Positions 1 through 6,025 of a stretch of DNA of 7,282 bases are shown in pieces. The translations under genes and the position numbers were made by a program. The DNA is taken from NCBI GenBank assembly GCA_030544165.1, contig JAUNRP010000104.1, forward strand, positions 1 to 7,282, written 5' to 3'. Under the pieces are notes generated by a model that was given only the letters and a program-made list of their open reading frames with translations, was not told where the DNA came from and searched no databases. Numbering within the stretch: the stretch's first letter is position 1; each line of letters begins with the position of its first letter. The stretch comes from a bacterium (lineage in GTDB: Bacteria > Actinomycetota > Actinomycetes > Actinomycetales > Actinomycetaceae).

Positions 1-262
1 CAAATGGCATCAAAAACAAAAAGCACACTGTTGAGATATCAAACAACAAACACACGCCGAACTCGCCTCTAGGAGGTCCGTAGCGGAGGTGGTTGTGCCC
101 TGGCCTCGTCCACCTGGTGGTGTCCGGTTCGGCCGTGGGCCCCTGTTCGGGCTGTTCACTCTACCCCAGAATCTGGATCGAGTCGAGCCCTCAGGTGGCT
201 GCTCCCTGGTGGTCTCGGTCACCCCCGTGAGGGGCTTCCGCGCCGTTCCGTGTGGTGCAGCG
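1..262 (-). promoter_or_regulatory. Probable rRNA operon leader (5' external transcribed region), boxA-like motif near the left edge
   Basis: Read on the minus strand this stretch follows two strong promoter-like sequences and runs off the window without a credible protein gene. Its last 60 bases become AT-rich and contain TGTTGTTTGA (complement of 39-48), then GATATC and CTCAACAGTGTG, then T-rich runs. That order resembles the conserved boxA/processing segment found before 16S rRNA (and before 23S) in actinobacteria. TGTTG and CAACA (29-33 and 44-48) can pair into a small hairpin. Other short inverted repeats are AGGTGG/CCACCT (87-92/110-115), CCTC-TAG-GAGG (66-76) and CCCC-GTGA-GGGG (223-234). 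The 16S gene itself is not in the window, so the identity rests on motif similarity recalled from related leaders and on the tyrS-rrn neighbourhood seen in relatives. Confidence 0.6.
158..186 (-). promoter_or_regulatory. Candidate rrn promoter P2 (TCGACT-17 bp-TAGAGT)
   Basis: On the minus strand, TCGACT (complement of 181-186) is separated by exactly 17 bp from TAGAGT (complement of 158-163). TAGAGT fits the TANNNT form of actinobacterial housekeeping-sigma -10 elements, and the -35 differs from TTGACT at one base. The likely start is near position 150, giving a transcript that runs through the boxA-like leader and out of the window. Confidence 0.6.
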
Positions 263-269
263 AGATAAG

Positions 270-298
270 ACTTTATGGACTTCTGGGGCGCTCGTCAA
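270..298 (-). promoter_or_regulatory. Candidate rrn promoter P1 (TTGACG-17 bp-TAAAGT)
   Basis: On the minus strand, TTGACG (complement of 293-298) and TAAAGT (complement of 270-275) have the ideal 17-bp spacer, making this the best sigma-A-type promoter in the window. Transcription would start near 260-264 and head left, away from tyrS and toward the presumed 16S gene. Tandem promoters roughly 110 bp apart are common for rRNA operons. Confidence 0.65.
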
Positions 299-453
299 AC
301 GACCGCCACCAGGGCGCGCCACGCCCGGAATCACGCCTCTGACCTGCGGTTATGCCACCGATCCAGCCCATGATCGGCCCAACAGGCCACCTGTAAGGTC
401 GGTCACAGGCAGCGCCCCCGGGCACCCCAAGGCCCGCCGCCCGGTGGCCCCCG
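299..453. other. Intergenic spacer between tyrS stop and P1; weak hairpins only
   Basis: No coding sequence is supported here. On the minus-strand transcript a GC hairpin (CGGGC/GCCCG, 419-423 with 432-436, 8-nt loop) starts 18 bases after the tyrS stop. Two others are CCTGT/ACAGG (390-394 with 405-409) and CCGATC/GATCGG (358-363 with 372-377). None is followed by a U-tract, so an intrinsic terminator for the argR-argH-tyrS transcript is possible but not demonstrated. Read-through into the downstream leader cannot be excluded. Confidence 0.4.
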
Positions 454-1719
454 TCACGTTCCGGCGGCGCGGCCCACGGCAAGGTTCCTCTTGCCCTTCC
501 GCACGAGCACCAGCCCACCGGCCAGCACATCACCGGAACCCACCACCGCCTCCTCGTCGGAGACCTTCACGTTGTTCACGTACAACCCGCCGTCAGCGAT
601 GGTGCGCCGCGCGGCCGAGCGGCCCTTCTCGAGTCCCACCGCCACCATGAGGTCCACCATCGAGGTCTCCCCCACCACCACCTCACCCGCGGGCAGGTGC
701 GAGACCGCATCGGAGAGCACGTCGCCGGGCAGGCCGAACAGGTCCTCCGAGCCGAACAGCGCCGCAGAGGCCCGCTCCACGTCCGCCGTAGCCTGCGCCC
801 CGTGCACCAGGGTGGTCACCTCGCGGGCGAGCTGCCGCTGGGCGGCCCGCGCCCAGGGCTTCTCCGTGACCGCCGCCTCGAGCTCACCGATCTCGTCCCG
901 CCCAAGGAAGGTGAAGATCTTCAGGTACCGCACCACATCAGCGTCATCCGTGTTCAGCCAGAACTGGTAGAAGGCGTACGGGCTCATCATGTCCGCCGCC
1001 AGCCAGACCGCCCCGCCTTCCGTCTTCCCGAACTTGGTGCCATCCGCCTTGGTGATCAGCGGCGTGGTCAGCGCATGCACCTCGCGCGCCTCGGACTTGT
1101 GGATCAGCTCCACGCCGGCGAGCAGGTTGGTCCACTGGTCGTTTCCCCCGGTCTGGAGGGTCACCCCGTGGCGGCGGAACAGCTCGCGGAAGTCATTGCC
1201 CTGGAGCAGTGAGTAGGAGAACTCGGTGAAGGAGATCCCCTCGTCCGAGGCGAGGCGGCGCGCCACCGTGTCCTTCGCCAGCATCGGGCCCACCCGGTAG
1301 AACTTGCCCACATCCCGCAGCAGCTCGATCGCGGACATCTGGGCCGTCCAGTCCAGGTTGTTGACCATCTGGGCGGCGTTCTCCCCCTCGAACGAGAGGA
1401 AGGGCTCGATCTGGCGGCGCAGCCTCTCCGTCCACTCCGCCACCACCTCGGCGGGGTTCAAGATCCGCTCCCCGCTCTCCCGCGGGTCCCCGATCATGCC
1501 GGTCGCTCCCCCCACGAGGGCGATCGGAGTGTGCCCGGCGAGCTGGAGGTGTCGCAGCAGGATGAGCTGGACCAGGTGCCCGTGGTGCAGCGAGGGTCCC
1601 GTGGGATCGAATCCACAGTAGTAGGTGACCGGCCCGGAGGCGAGCGCCTCGGCGAGCTTCTCGAACCCCGTGGACTGCTCGATCAGCCCGCGCCACCGCA
1701 GTTCCTCCAGCAGGTCCAT
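454..1719 (-). CDS. tyrS: Tyrosyl-tRNA synthetase (EC 6.1.1.1)
   Basis: Cytoplasmic class I aminoacyl-tRNA synthetase that charges tRNA-Tyr with tyrosine using ATP. At 421 residues it has the usual bacterial TyrRS length. Visible landmarks are the tyrosine-pocket segment YYCGFDPT (33-40), the HIGH-type motif HHGH (45-48), GGNDQW (191-196), the KMSKS-type loop KFGKT (229-233), and a C-terminal S4 RNA-binding domain (about 355-415) containing ARRTIADGGLYVNN. The start chosen is the ATG at 1719, preceded by GGAAGGA at 1724-1730. An in-frame ATG at 1773 would add 18 residues with no family counterpart and overlap argH. It lies 20 bp after argH on the same strand, so it is probably cotranscribed with argR and argH. 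The argH-tyrS linkage is familiar in actinobacteria. Nothing in the protein looks damaged. Confidence 0.97.
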   Translation of the reverse strand: MDLLEELRWRGLIEQSTGFEKLAEALASGPVTYYCGFDPTGPSLHHGHLVQLILLRHLQLAGHTPIALVGGATGMIGDPRESGERILNPAEVVAEWTERLRRQIEPFLSFEGENAAQMVNNLDWTAQMSAIELLRDVGKFYRVGPMLAKDTVARRLASDEGISFTEFSYSLLQGNDFRELFRRHGVTLQTGGNDQWTNLLAGVELIHKSEAREVHALTTPLITKADGTKFGKTEGGAVWLAADMMSPYAFYQFWLNTDDADVVRYLKIFTFLGRDEIGELEAAVTEKPWARAAQRQLAREVTTLVHGAQATADVERASAALFGSEDLFGLPGDVLSDAVSHLPAGEVVVGETSMVDLMVAVGLEKGRSAARRTIADGGLYVNNVKVSDEEAVVGSGDVLAGGLVLVRKGKRNLAVGRAAGT

Positions 1720-1723
1720 GGTG

Positions 1724-1730
1724 TCCTTCC
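1724..1730 (-). promoter_or_regulatory. Ribosome binding site deciding the tyrS start
   Basis: GGAAGGA on the minus strand ends four bases before the ATG at 1719, within the 20-bp gap after the argH stop. It supports the 421-residue TyrRS over the longer reading from 1773. Confidence 0.7.
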
Positions 1731-1739
1731 CGTGCTCCA

Positions 1740-3167
1740 CTACCTCGCCCCTCCGGGGGCGTCCGCCGCCCACCGTCGCAGCGCGTCCGCCTGCTCGTCA
1801 AGCGCGTCCAACTGCGTCCCGACGGCGGTCGGTGCCGTTCCGCCGTAGGCCGAGCGTGATCCTACCGACCCTTCCGCAGTGAGCACGTCCCTCACCTCTG
1901 GAGTGAGCGCGGGGTCGATCGCGGCGAACTCGGCATCGGACAACTCCCCCAGTTCGACCCCCCGCTCCTCGGCGGCACGTACGCACGCGCCCGCCAGCTC
2001 GTGTGCGTGCCGGAACGGAACGCCCTCACGCACCAGCCACTCGGCGATGTCGGTGGCGAGCGAGAACCCCTGGGGCGCGAGCTCCGCCATCCGCTCGGTG
2101 TGGAAGACCATCGTGGCCATCATCCCGGTCACGGCGGGCAGGAGGAGGTGGAGGGTGTCCACCGAATCGAACACCGGCTCCTTGTCCTCCTGCAGGTCCC
2201 GGTTGTAGGCGAGCGGGAGGCCCTTGAGGGTGGCGAGGAGGCCCGTGAGGTTGCCGATCACCCGGCCCGCCTTTCCGCGAGCGAGCTCCGCCACGTCCGG
2301 GTTCTTCTTCTGCGGCATGATCGAGGATCCCGTGGAGAACGCGTCATCCAGGGTCACGAAGCCGAACTCCCGCGTGGCCCAGATGATCACCTCCTCGGAG
2401 AGCCGGGAGAGGTCGATCGCCACCTGGGTGGTGATGTAGGCGAACTCTGCCACCACGTCACGGGCGGCCGTGGCATCGATGGAGTTGGGGGCCGCGCCGT
2501 CGAATCCGAGCTCCTCGGCCACCACCTGCGGGTCCAGCCCGAGGGAGGATCCGGCCAGAGCTCCCGCCCCATACGGGGAGAGGGCCGCCCGGGCATCCCA
2601 GTCCACGAGCCGCTGGACGTCCCGCAGCAGCGGCCAGGCGTGGGCCGCGAGGTGGTGGGCGAGCAGCACGGGCTGGGCGTGCTGGAGGTGGGTACGGCCG
2701 GGCATGATCGCGCCGCCCGCCTCGCGGGCGCGCCCGGCCAGCACCGAGACGAGGTCCAGGACCTCTCGGGCCACGAGGCGTGCCTCCTCGCGCAGGTACA
2801 TGCGGATGAGGGTGGCGATCTGATCGTTGCGGGATCGGCCGGCCCGCAACCGTCCGCCCAGGTCCGCTCCGGCGCGCTCGATCAGCCCGCGCTCGAGCGC
2901 GGTGTGGACGTCCTCATCTGCCGGTTCGGCCACGAACTCACCCGAGGCCACGTCCGCGTCCAACTGGTCCAGGGCCGCCAGCATCCCCGCGAGCTGGTCC
3001 TCGTCCAGGAGACCCGCCCGGTGCAGCACCCGGGCGTGCGCGCGCGATCCGGCGATGTCGTGGCGCGCCAACCGCCAGTCGAAGTGGGTGGACAGGGAGA
3101 GGGCCGCGAGTGCATCTGCCGGGCCGGAGGCGAACCGTCCGCCCCAGAGGGCGAGGGAGTCAGACAT
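1740..3167 (-). CDS. argH: Argininosuccinate lyase (EC 4.3.2.1)
   Basis: Catalyses the last step of arginine biosynthesis, splitting argininosuccinate into arginine and fumarate; cytoplasmic homotetramer of the fumarase/aspartase superfamily. The 475 residues match the family length. Motifs in order are LWGGRF near the N terminus (7-12), the SRNDQ segment (112-116), the TH pair carrying the catalytic-base histidine (159-160), and the superfamily signature GSSIMPQKKNP (280-290) with the active-site serine. YNRDLQEDKE (321-330) and GGTAP (442-446) are also conserved. The start ATG at 3167 has an excellent Shine-Dalgarno, AGGAAAGG, at 3175-3182, inside the end of argR. The gene overlaps argR by 8 bp (3160-3167), implying translational coupling. 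argG, which makes its substrate, is not adjacent and must lie elsewhere. Confidence 0.97.
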   Translation of the reverse strand: MSDSLALWGGRFASGPADALAALSLSTHFDWRLARHDIAGSRAHARVLHRAGLLDEDQLAGMLAALDQLDADVASGEFVAEPADEDVHTALERGLIERAGADLGGRLRAGRSRNDQIATLIRMYLREEARLVAREVLDLVSVLAGRAREAGGAIMPGRTHLQHAQPVLLAHHLAAHAWPLLRDVQRLVDWDARAALSPYGAGALAGSSLGLDPQVVAEELGFDGAAPNSIDATAARDVVAEFAYITTQVAIDLSRLSEEVIIWATREFGFVTLDDAFSTGSSIMPQKKNPDVAELARGKAGRVIGNLTGLLATLKGLPLAYNRDLQEDKEPVFDSVDTLHLLLPAVTGMMATMVFHTERMAELAPQGFSLATDIAEWLVREGVPFRHAHELAGACVRAAEERGVELGELSDAEFAAIDPALTPEVRDVLTAEGSVGSRSAYGGTAPTAVGTQLDALDEQADALRRWAADAPGGAR

Positions 3168-3696
3168 GCGTGGACCTTTCCTGCGAGGCGGCGAGCTTGA
3201 GGACGGAGGCCACGAACTCCTCGGCCTCCTGCTCGGAGCGTGCGATCACGAGGATCGTGTCATCCCCCGCAACCGTGCCGAGGATACCGAGGTACATGGC
3301 CCGATCGAGCGCGGAGGCCAGGTAGTGGGCGGCACCCGCCGGCGTGCGGAGGACCACGAGGTTCTGCGCGTACTCGGCGGTCACCAGCAGCTCCGAGGCG
3401 AGGCGGGCGAATCGCGCCTCCAGGTGGGCCGAATCCTGCGGGGGTGCCACGCCGATCGTGGCTCCCCCGGCGCCCTCCGCCGGAAGGGCGTAGACCAGGT
3501 CTCCCTCCGTGCCACGCACCTTCTGGGCACGCATCTCCACGAGGTCCCGTGAGAGGGTTGCCTGAGTGGTGGCGATGCCGTCGGCTGCGAGGACCGCGGC
3601 CAGCTCCGTCTGGGAGCGGACCTGGCTGGTCGCGAGAACCGTGGCGATGTGCGCCTGGCGCGCCGCCTTGGTCTGGATCTGCGCGCGATCCGACAT
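3160..3696 (-). CDS. argR: Arginine repressor ArgR
   Basis: DNA-binding regulator that, with arginine as corepressor, controls arginine biosynthesis and often activates catabolism. The N-terminal winged helix-turn-helix spans about residues 15-70 and includes the characteristic LSRDL (48-52). A linker follows, then the C-terminal arginine-binding and hexamerisation domain (about 88-168) with GTVAGDDTILVI (140-151), whose GDD aspartates contact arginine in the family. At 178 residues it is typical of actinobacterial ArgR. The start ATG at 3696 is preceded on the minus strand by GGATAGGT. It is the first gene of the argR-argH-tyrS run and is divergent from arcA across 29 bp containing a candidate ARG box, so autoregulation is likely. 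A minus-strand TAGACT (complement of 3733-3738) could be its -10, but no good -35 is visible. Confidence 0.95.
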   Translation of the reverse strand: MSDRAQIQTKAARQAHIATVLATSQVRSQTELAAVLAADGIATTQATLSRDLVEMRAQKVRGTEGDLVYALPAEGAGGATIGVAPPQDSAHLEARFARLASELLVTAEYAQNLVVLRTPAGAAHYLASALDRAMYLGILGTVAGDDTILVIARSEQEAEEFVASVLKLAASQERSTHV

Positions 3697-3725
3697 ATGG
3701 TTACCTATCCACGAAAGTGCATAAC
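3697..3725. promoter_or_regulatory. Very short divergent argR/arcA intergenic region
   Basis: Only 29 bp separate the argR start from the favoured arcA start, so at least one promoter must overlap coding sequence. TATGGT (3696-3701) fits TANNNT as a plus-strand -10 for arcA, with a poor -35 (CTGGAT, 3673-3678). For argR, TAGACT (complement of 3733-3738) would start transcription close to 3726, on top of the candidate operator. Both promoter guesses are weak; the shared regulatory character of the region is the firmer statement. Confidence 0.45.
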
Positions 3726-3733
3726 ATGCATAA
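3718..3733. promoter_or_regulatory. Candidate ArgR operator (ARG box) between argR and arcA
   Basis: TGCAT (3718-3722), AAC, ATGCA (3726-3730) form a perfect 5-bp inverted repeat, and the same stretch also contains two direct copies of TGCATAA (3718-3724 and 3727-3733). It is a strikingly AT-rich patch in a GC-rich window. The arms resemble the TGAAT/ATTCA half-sites of classical ARG boxes with an A-to-C change, and the location next to argR fits an autoregulatory site. The spacer is 3 bp, whereas the classical box has 4, which is a point against. Binding is inferred, not shown. Confidence 0.5.
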
Positions 3734-4988
3734 GTCTACCGAGGACCAGCCGGAGAGCGGGACGGAGCAGCCCACGCCAGGCGTCGGATCGGACGTGGAT
3801 CCCCTCCGCTGCGTGATCGTGCACCGCCCGGGAATCGAGCTCAAACGGCTCACCCCCTCCAATCGCACCGACCTCCTCTTCGACGAGATCCTGTGGGTGG
3901 CCCGTGCCGAGGAGGAGCACGCGGTCCTGCGCCGCACCCTCGAGGAGAACGGCGCGGAGGTCCTCATCTTCGACCACCTCCTCGCCGAGACCCTCGCCAT
4001 CCCCGCCGCGCGCGAGTTCGTGGTCGAGCGCTTCCTGGACGAACGGCGGTTCGGACCGGCGGCCATCGAGTCGATCAGGGCGGTCCTGGCCGGGCTCGCG
4101 GTGCCGGAGCTGGTGGAGGTGATGATCGGCGGCCTCACCAAGCGCGAACTCCTGGACCACACCTCCGAGCCCCGCTCGCTCTGGTTCCACACCCTCGGCA
4201 TGGACGACTTCGCCATCCGCCCCCTCCCCAACCACCTCTTCACCCGCGATGCCTCCACCTGGATCGGCGACGGCGTAGCGATCCACACGATGGCCCGCAG
4301 CGCCCGCCGCCGCGAGCCGCTGCACTACGAGGCGATCTACCGCTTCCACCCCCGTTTCTCCCACGCTCCCGAGTGGACGGACCTGGACGACGACGCCCCG
4401 GCGAGCGTGGAGGGCGGCGACATCATGGTGCTGGGAGGCGGCGCCGTCGCCGTGGGGGTCTCCGAACGGACCACGCCGCAGGGGGTGGAGCGCCTGGCCC
4501 AGCGGCTCTTCGCGGCCGGCGCCGCCCACACGGTCCTCGGGATCGCGCTCCCCAGCGCGCGGGCGTACATGCACCTGGACACGGTGATGTCCATGGTGGA
4601 CGAGCACTCCTTCACCAAGTACGCGGGACTCGGCATGCTGCCCACCTTCACCGTCACCCCCGGGGACGGGGAGTCCGAGCTGGTGATCGTGGACAACCCG
4701 CCGGAGGACATGCACCGGGCGATGGGACGGGCGATCGGGGTGGACGAGGTCCGAATCCTCACCCCCGTCCAGGACGTCCACGCGGCCGAACGCGAGCAGT
4801 GGGACGACGGGTGCAACGTGCTGGCGGTCCGGCCGGGCGTGGTGCTCGGATACGATCGCACCACCACCACCAACAACCACCTGCGCGCGGCGGGGGTGGA
4901 GGTCATCGAGGTCCCCGGTTCCGAGCTCGGGAGGGGACGCGGCGGTCCCCGCTGCATGACCTGCCCCGTTGCGCGCAGCCCCCGTTAG
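3726..4988 (+). CDS. arcA: Arginine deiminase (EC 3.5.3.6)
   Basis: Hydrolyses arginine to citrulline and ammonia, the first step of the arginine deiminase (ADI) pathway; cytoplasmic. From ATG 3726 it is 420 residues, within the family range. Visible landmarks are HRPGIELKRLTPSN (33-46), FTRD (172-175), EGGD (229-232), HLDT (283-286) and the C-terminal GGPRCMTCP with nucleophile Cys410. Together these supply the Asp, Glu, His, Asp and Cys expected of an active enzyme. The first about 25 residues are polar, proline-containing and not conserved. ATG 3726 has only a weak GAAAG upstream (3713-3717) and lies inside the candidate operator, so the in-frame GTG at 3795 (397 residues) or GTG 3717 are alternatives. 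It is followed 12 bp later by arcB in an obvious operon. Two small departures from usual motifs are DDGCN for DDGNN and YDRT for YDRN. Confidence 0.95.
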   Translation: MHKSTEDQPESGTEQPTPGVGSDVDPLRCVIVHRPGIELKRLTPSNRTDLLFDEILWVARAEEEHAVLRRTLEENGAEVLIFDHLLAETLAIPAAREFVVERFLDERRFGPAAIESIRAVLAGLAVPELVEVMIGGLTKRELLDHTSEPRSLWFHTLGMDDFAIRPLPNHLFTRDASTWIGDGVAIHTMARSARRREPLHYEAIYRFHPRFSHAPEWTDLDDDAPASVEGGDIMVLGGGAVAVGVSERTTPQGVERLAQRLFAAGAAHTVLGIALPSARAYMHLDTVMSMVDEHSFTKYAGLGMLPTFTVTPGDGESELVIVDNPPEDMHRAMGRAIGVDEVRILTPVQDVHAAEREQWDDGCNVLAVRPGVVLGYDRTTTTNNHLRAAGVEVIEVPGSELGRGRGGPRCMTCPVARSPR

Positions 4989-5000
4989 GAGAGGGCACCC

Positions 5001-5999
5001 ATGGACCTGCGCGGCCGCGACTTCCTGCGCGAACTGGACTTCGCCCCCGAGGAGTGGACCTACCTCCTCGACCTCGCTGCGTTCCTGAAATCCGCGCCAC
5101 GCGGCGGGGGCCGACTGGCCGGCCAGGTGTTCGCCCTCCTCTTCGAGAAGACCTCCACCCGCACGCGGTGCGCGTTCGAGGTGGCGGCCTACCACGAGGG
5201 TGCGAACGTCACCTACCTCGATCCCCAGGGCTCGCAGATGGGCCACAAGGAGTCCGTGGCGGACACCGCCCGGGTGCTCGCCCGCATGTTCGACGGGATC
5301 GAGCACCGCGGCGATGACCACGAGGCCGTCACGCTGCTCGCCGAGAACTCGGACGTGCCGGTCTGGAACGGCCTCTCCGATCTCTGGCACCCCACCCAGA
5401 CCCTCGCGGACCAGCTCACGCTCCGCGAGGTCACCGGCAAGCCGGAGTCGGAGATCTCCCTCGCCTACGTGGGCGATGGCCGCAACAACGTGGCCAATTC
5501 CCTCCTCGTGGGCGCGGCCCTGATCGGCCAGGACGTGCGGATCGTGGCGCCGCCCCAGCTCCAGCCCGCACCCGAGATCGTGGCGGAGGCCCGGCGCCTC
5601 GCAGACGCCTCGGGCGCCACCGTCACCATCACGGACGATCCCGCCGCCGTGGCCGGAGCGGACGCCCTCTACACGGACGTCTGGGTCTCCATGGGGGAGA
5701 AGAAGTCCGCCTGGGTGGAGCGGATCGAGTGGCTCATGCCGTACCAGGTGAACGCCCAGCTCATGGCGCAGGCCGGTCCGCAGGCGAAGTTCCTCCACTG
5801 CCTGCCGGCGTTCCACGATCAGGGCACCGCGGTGGGCCGGGACATCTTCACCGAGTTCGGGCTCTCCGAGCTCGAGGTCACGGACGAGGTCTTCGAGTCG
5901 GACGCCTCCGTGGTGTTCCAGCAGGCCGAGAACCGCCTCCACACCATCAAGGCGGTCATGGTGGCCACGGCCTCCCCCGAGGTGGTCGAGCTCGCCTAA
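5001..5999 (+). CDS. arcB: Ornithine carbamoyltransferase, ArcB type (EC 2.1.3.3)
   Basis: Interconverts ornithine plus carbamoyl phosphate with citrulline plus phosphate; next to arcA the catabolic direction (phosphorolysis of citrulline) is expected. The 332 residues include the carbamoyl-phosphate loop FEKTSTRTR (48-56), HPTQ (130-133), the aspartate-rich YVGDGRNN segment (156-163), the ornithine loop SMG (230-232) and FLHCLPAFHD (264-273). The EVTDEVFES and QAENRLHTIKAVM segments (292-300 and 308-320) and GSQMGHKES (77-85) match the ArcB/enterobacterial ArgF-ArgI branch better than the shorter actinobacterial ArgF branch. This subgrouping comes from recalled family sequences, not an alignment. 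The start at 5001 has a strong SD, AGGAGAGGG (4987-4995), overlapping the arcA stop. With no argF in the window, this enzyme might also serve biosynthesis. Confidence 0.95.
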   Translation: MDLRGRDFLRELDFAPEEWTYLLDLAAFLKSAPRGGGRLAGQVFALLFEKTSTRTRCAFEVAAYHEGANVTYLDPQGSQMGHKESVADTARVLARMFDGIEHRGDDHEAVTLLAENSDVPVWNGLSDLWHPTQTLADQLTLREVTGKPESEISLAYVGDGRNNVANSLLVGAALIGQDVRIVAPPQLQPAPEIVAEARRLADASGATVTITDDPAAVAGADALYTDVWVSMGEKKSAWVERIEWLMPYQVNAQLMAQAGPQAKFLHCLPAFHDQGTAVGRDIFTEFGLSELEVTDEVFESDASVVFQQAENRLHTIKAVMVATASPEVVELA

Positions 6000-6015
6000 C
6001 CGCCTCCCGAGGTGG
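5970..6015 (+). repeat. Imperfect direct repeat around the arcB stop codon
   Basis: GCCTCCCCCGAGGTGG (5970-5985) recurs as GCCTCCCGAGGTGG (6002-6015), differing by two missing C residues. One copy lies in the last codons of arcB, the other between the converging arcB and argD stops. Each copy can fold on itself (CCTC/GAGG), but no T-tract follows on either strand. It may be a small local duplication; a terminator role is not supported. Confidence 0.5.
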
Positions 6016-6025
6016 CAGTTCTCCC

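Noticed and set aside
10..222. A 70-codon minus-strand frame starting with GTG
   Set aside because: It spans a candidate promoter and the rRNA-type leader, ends in the boxA-like AT-rich stretch, and has no homology-like features.
349..382. A third possible minus-strand promoter (TTGGGC with CATAAC)
   Set aside because: The spacer is 22 bp and both hexamers are poor; the two downstream promoters are far better.
252..650. A 132-codon plus-strand Pro/Arg-rich frame
   Set aside because: It runs through the candidate P1 promoter and antisense to the end of tyrS; composition is that of random GC-rich sequence.
1720..1773. An 18-residue upstream extension of tyrS
   Set aside because: It would overlap argH, has no family counterpart, and a good Shine-Dalgarno precedes the ATG at 1719.
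1193..1801. A 202-codon minus-strand frame within tyrS/argH
   Set aside because: An out-of-frame shadow of tyrS, Arg/Gly-rich and without motifs.
2001..3200. A 399-codon plus-strand frame opposite argH
   Set aside because: Shadow of argH with low-complexity composition and no motif; argH is certain on the other strand.
3893..5317. A 474-codon plus-strand frame overlapping arcA and arcB
   Set aside because: Frame-shifted reading of arcA/arcB dominated by Pro, Arg, Gly and His; no family resemblance.
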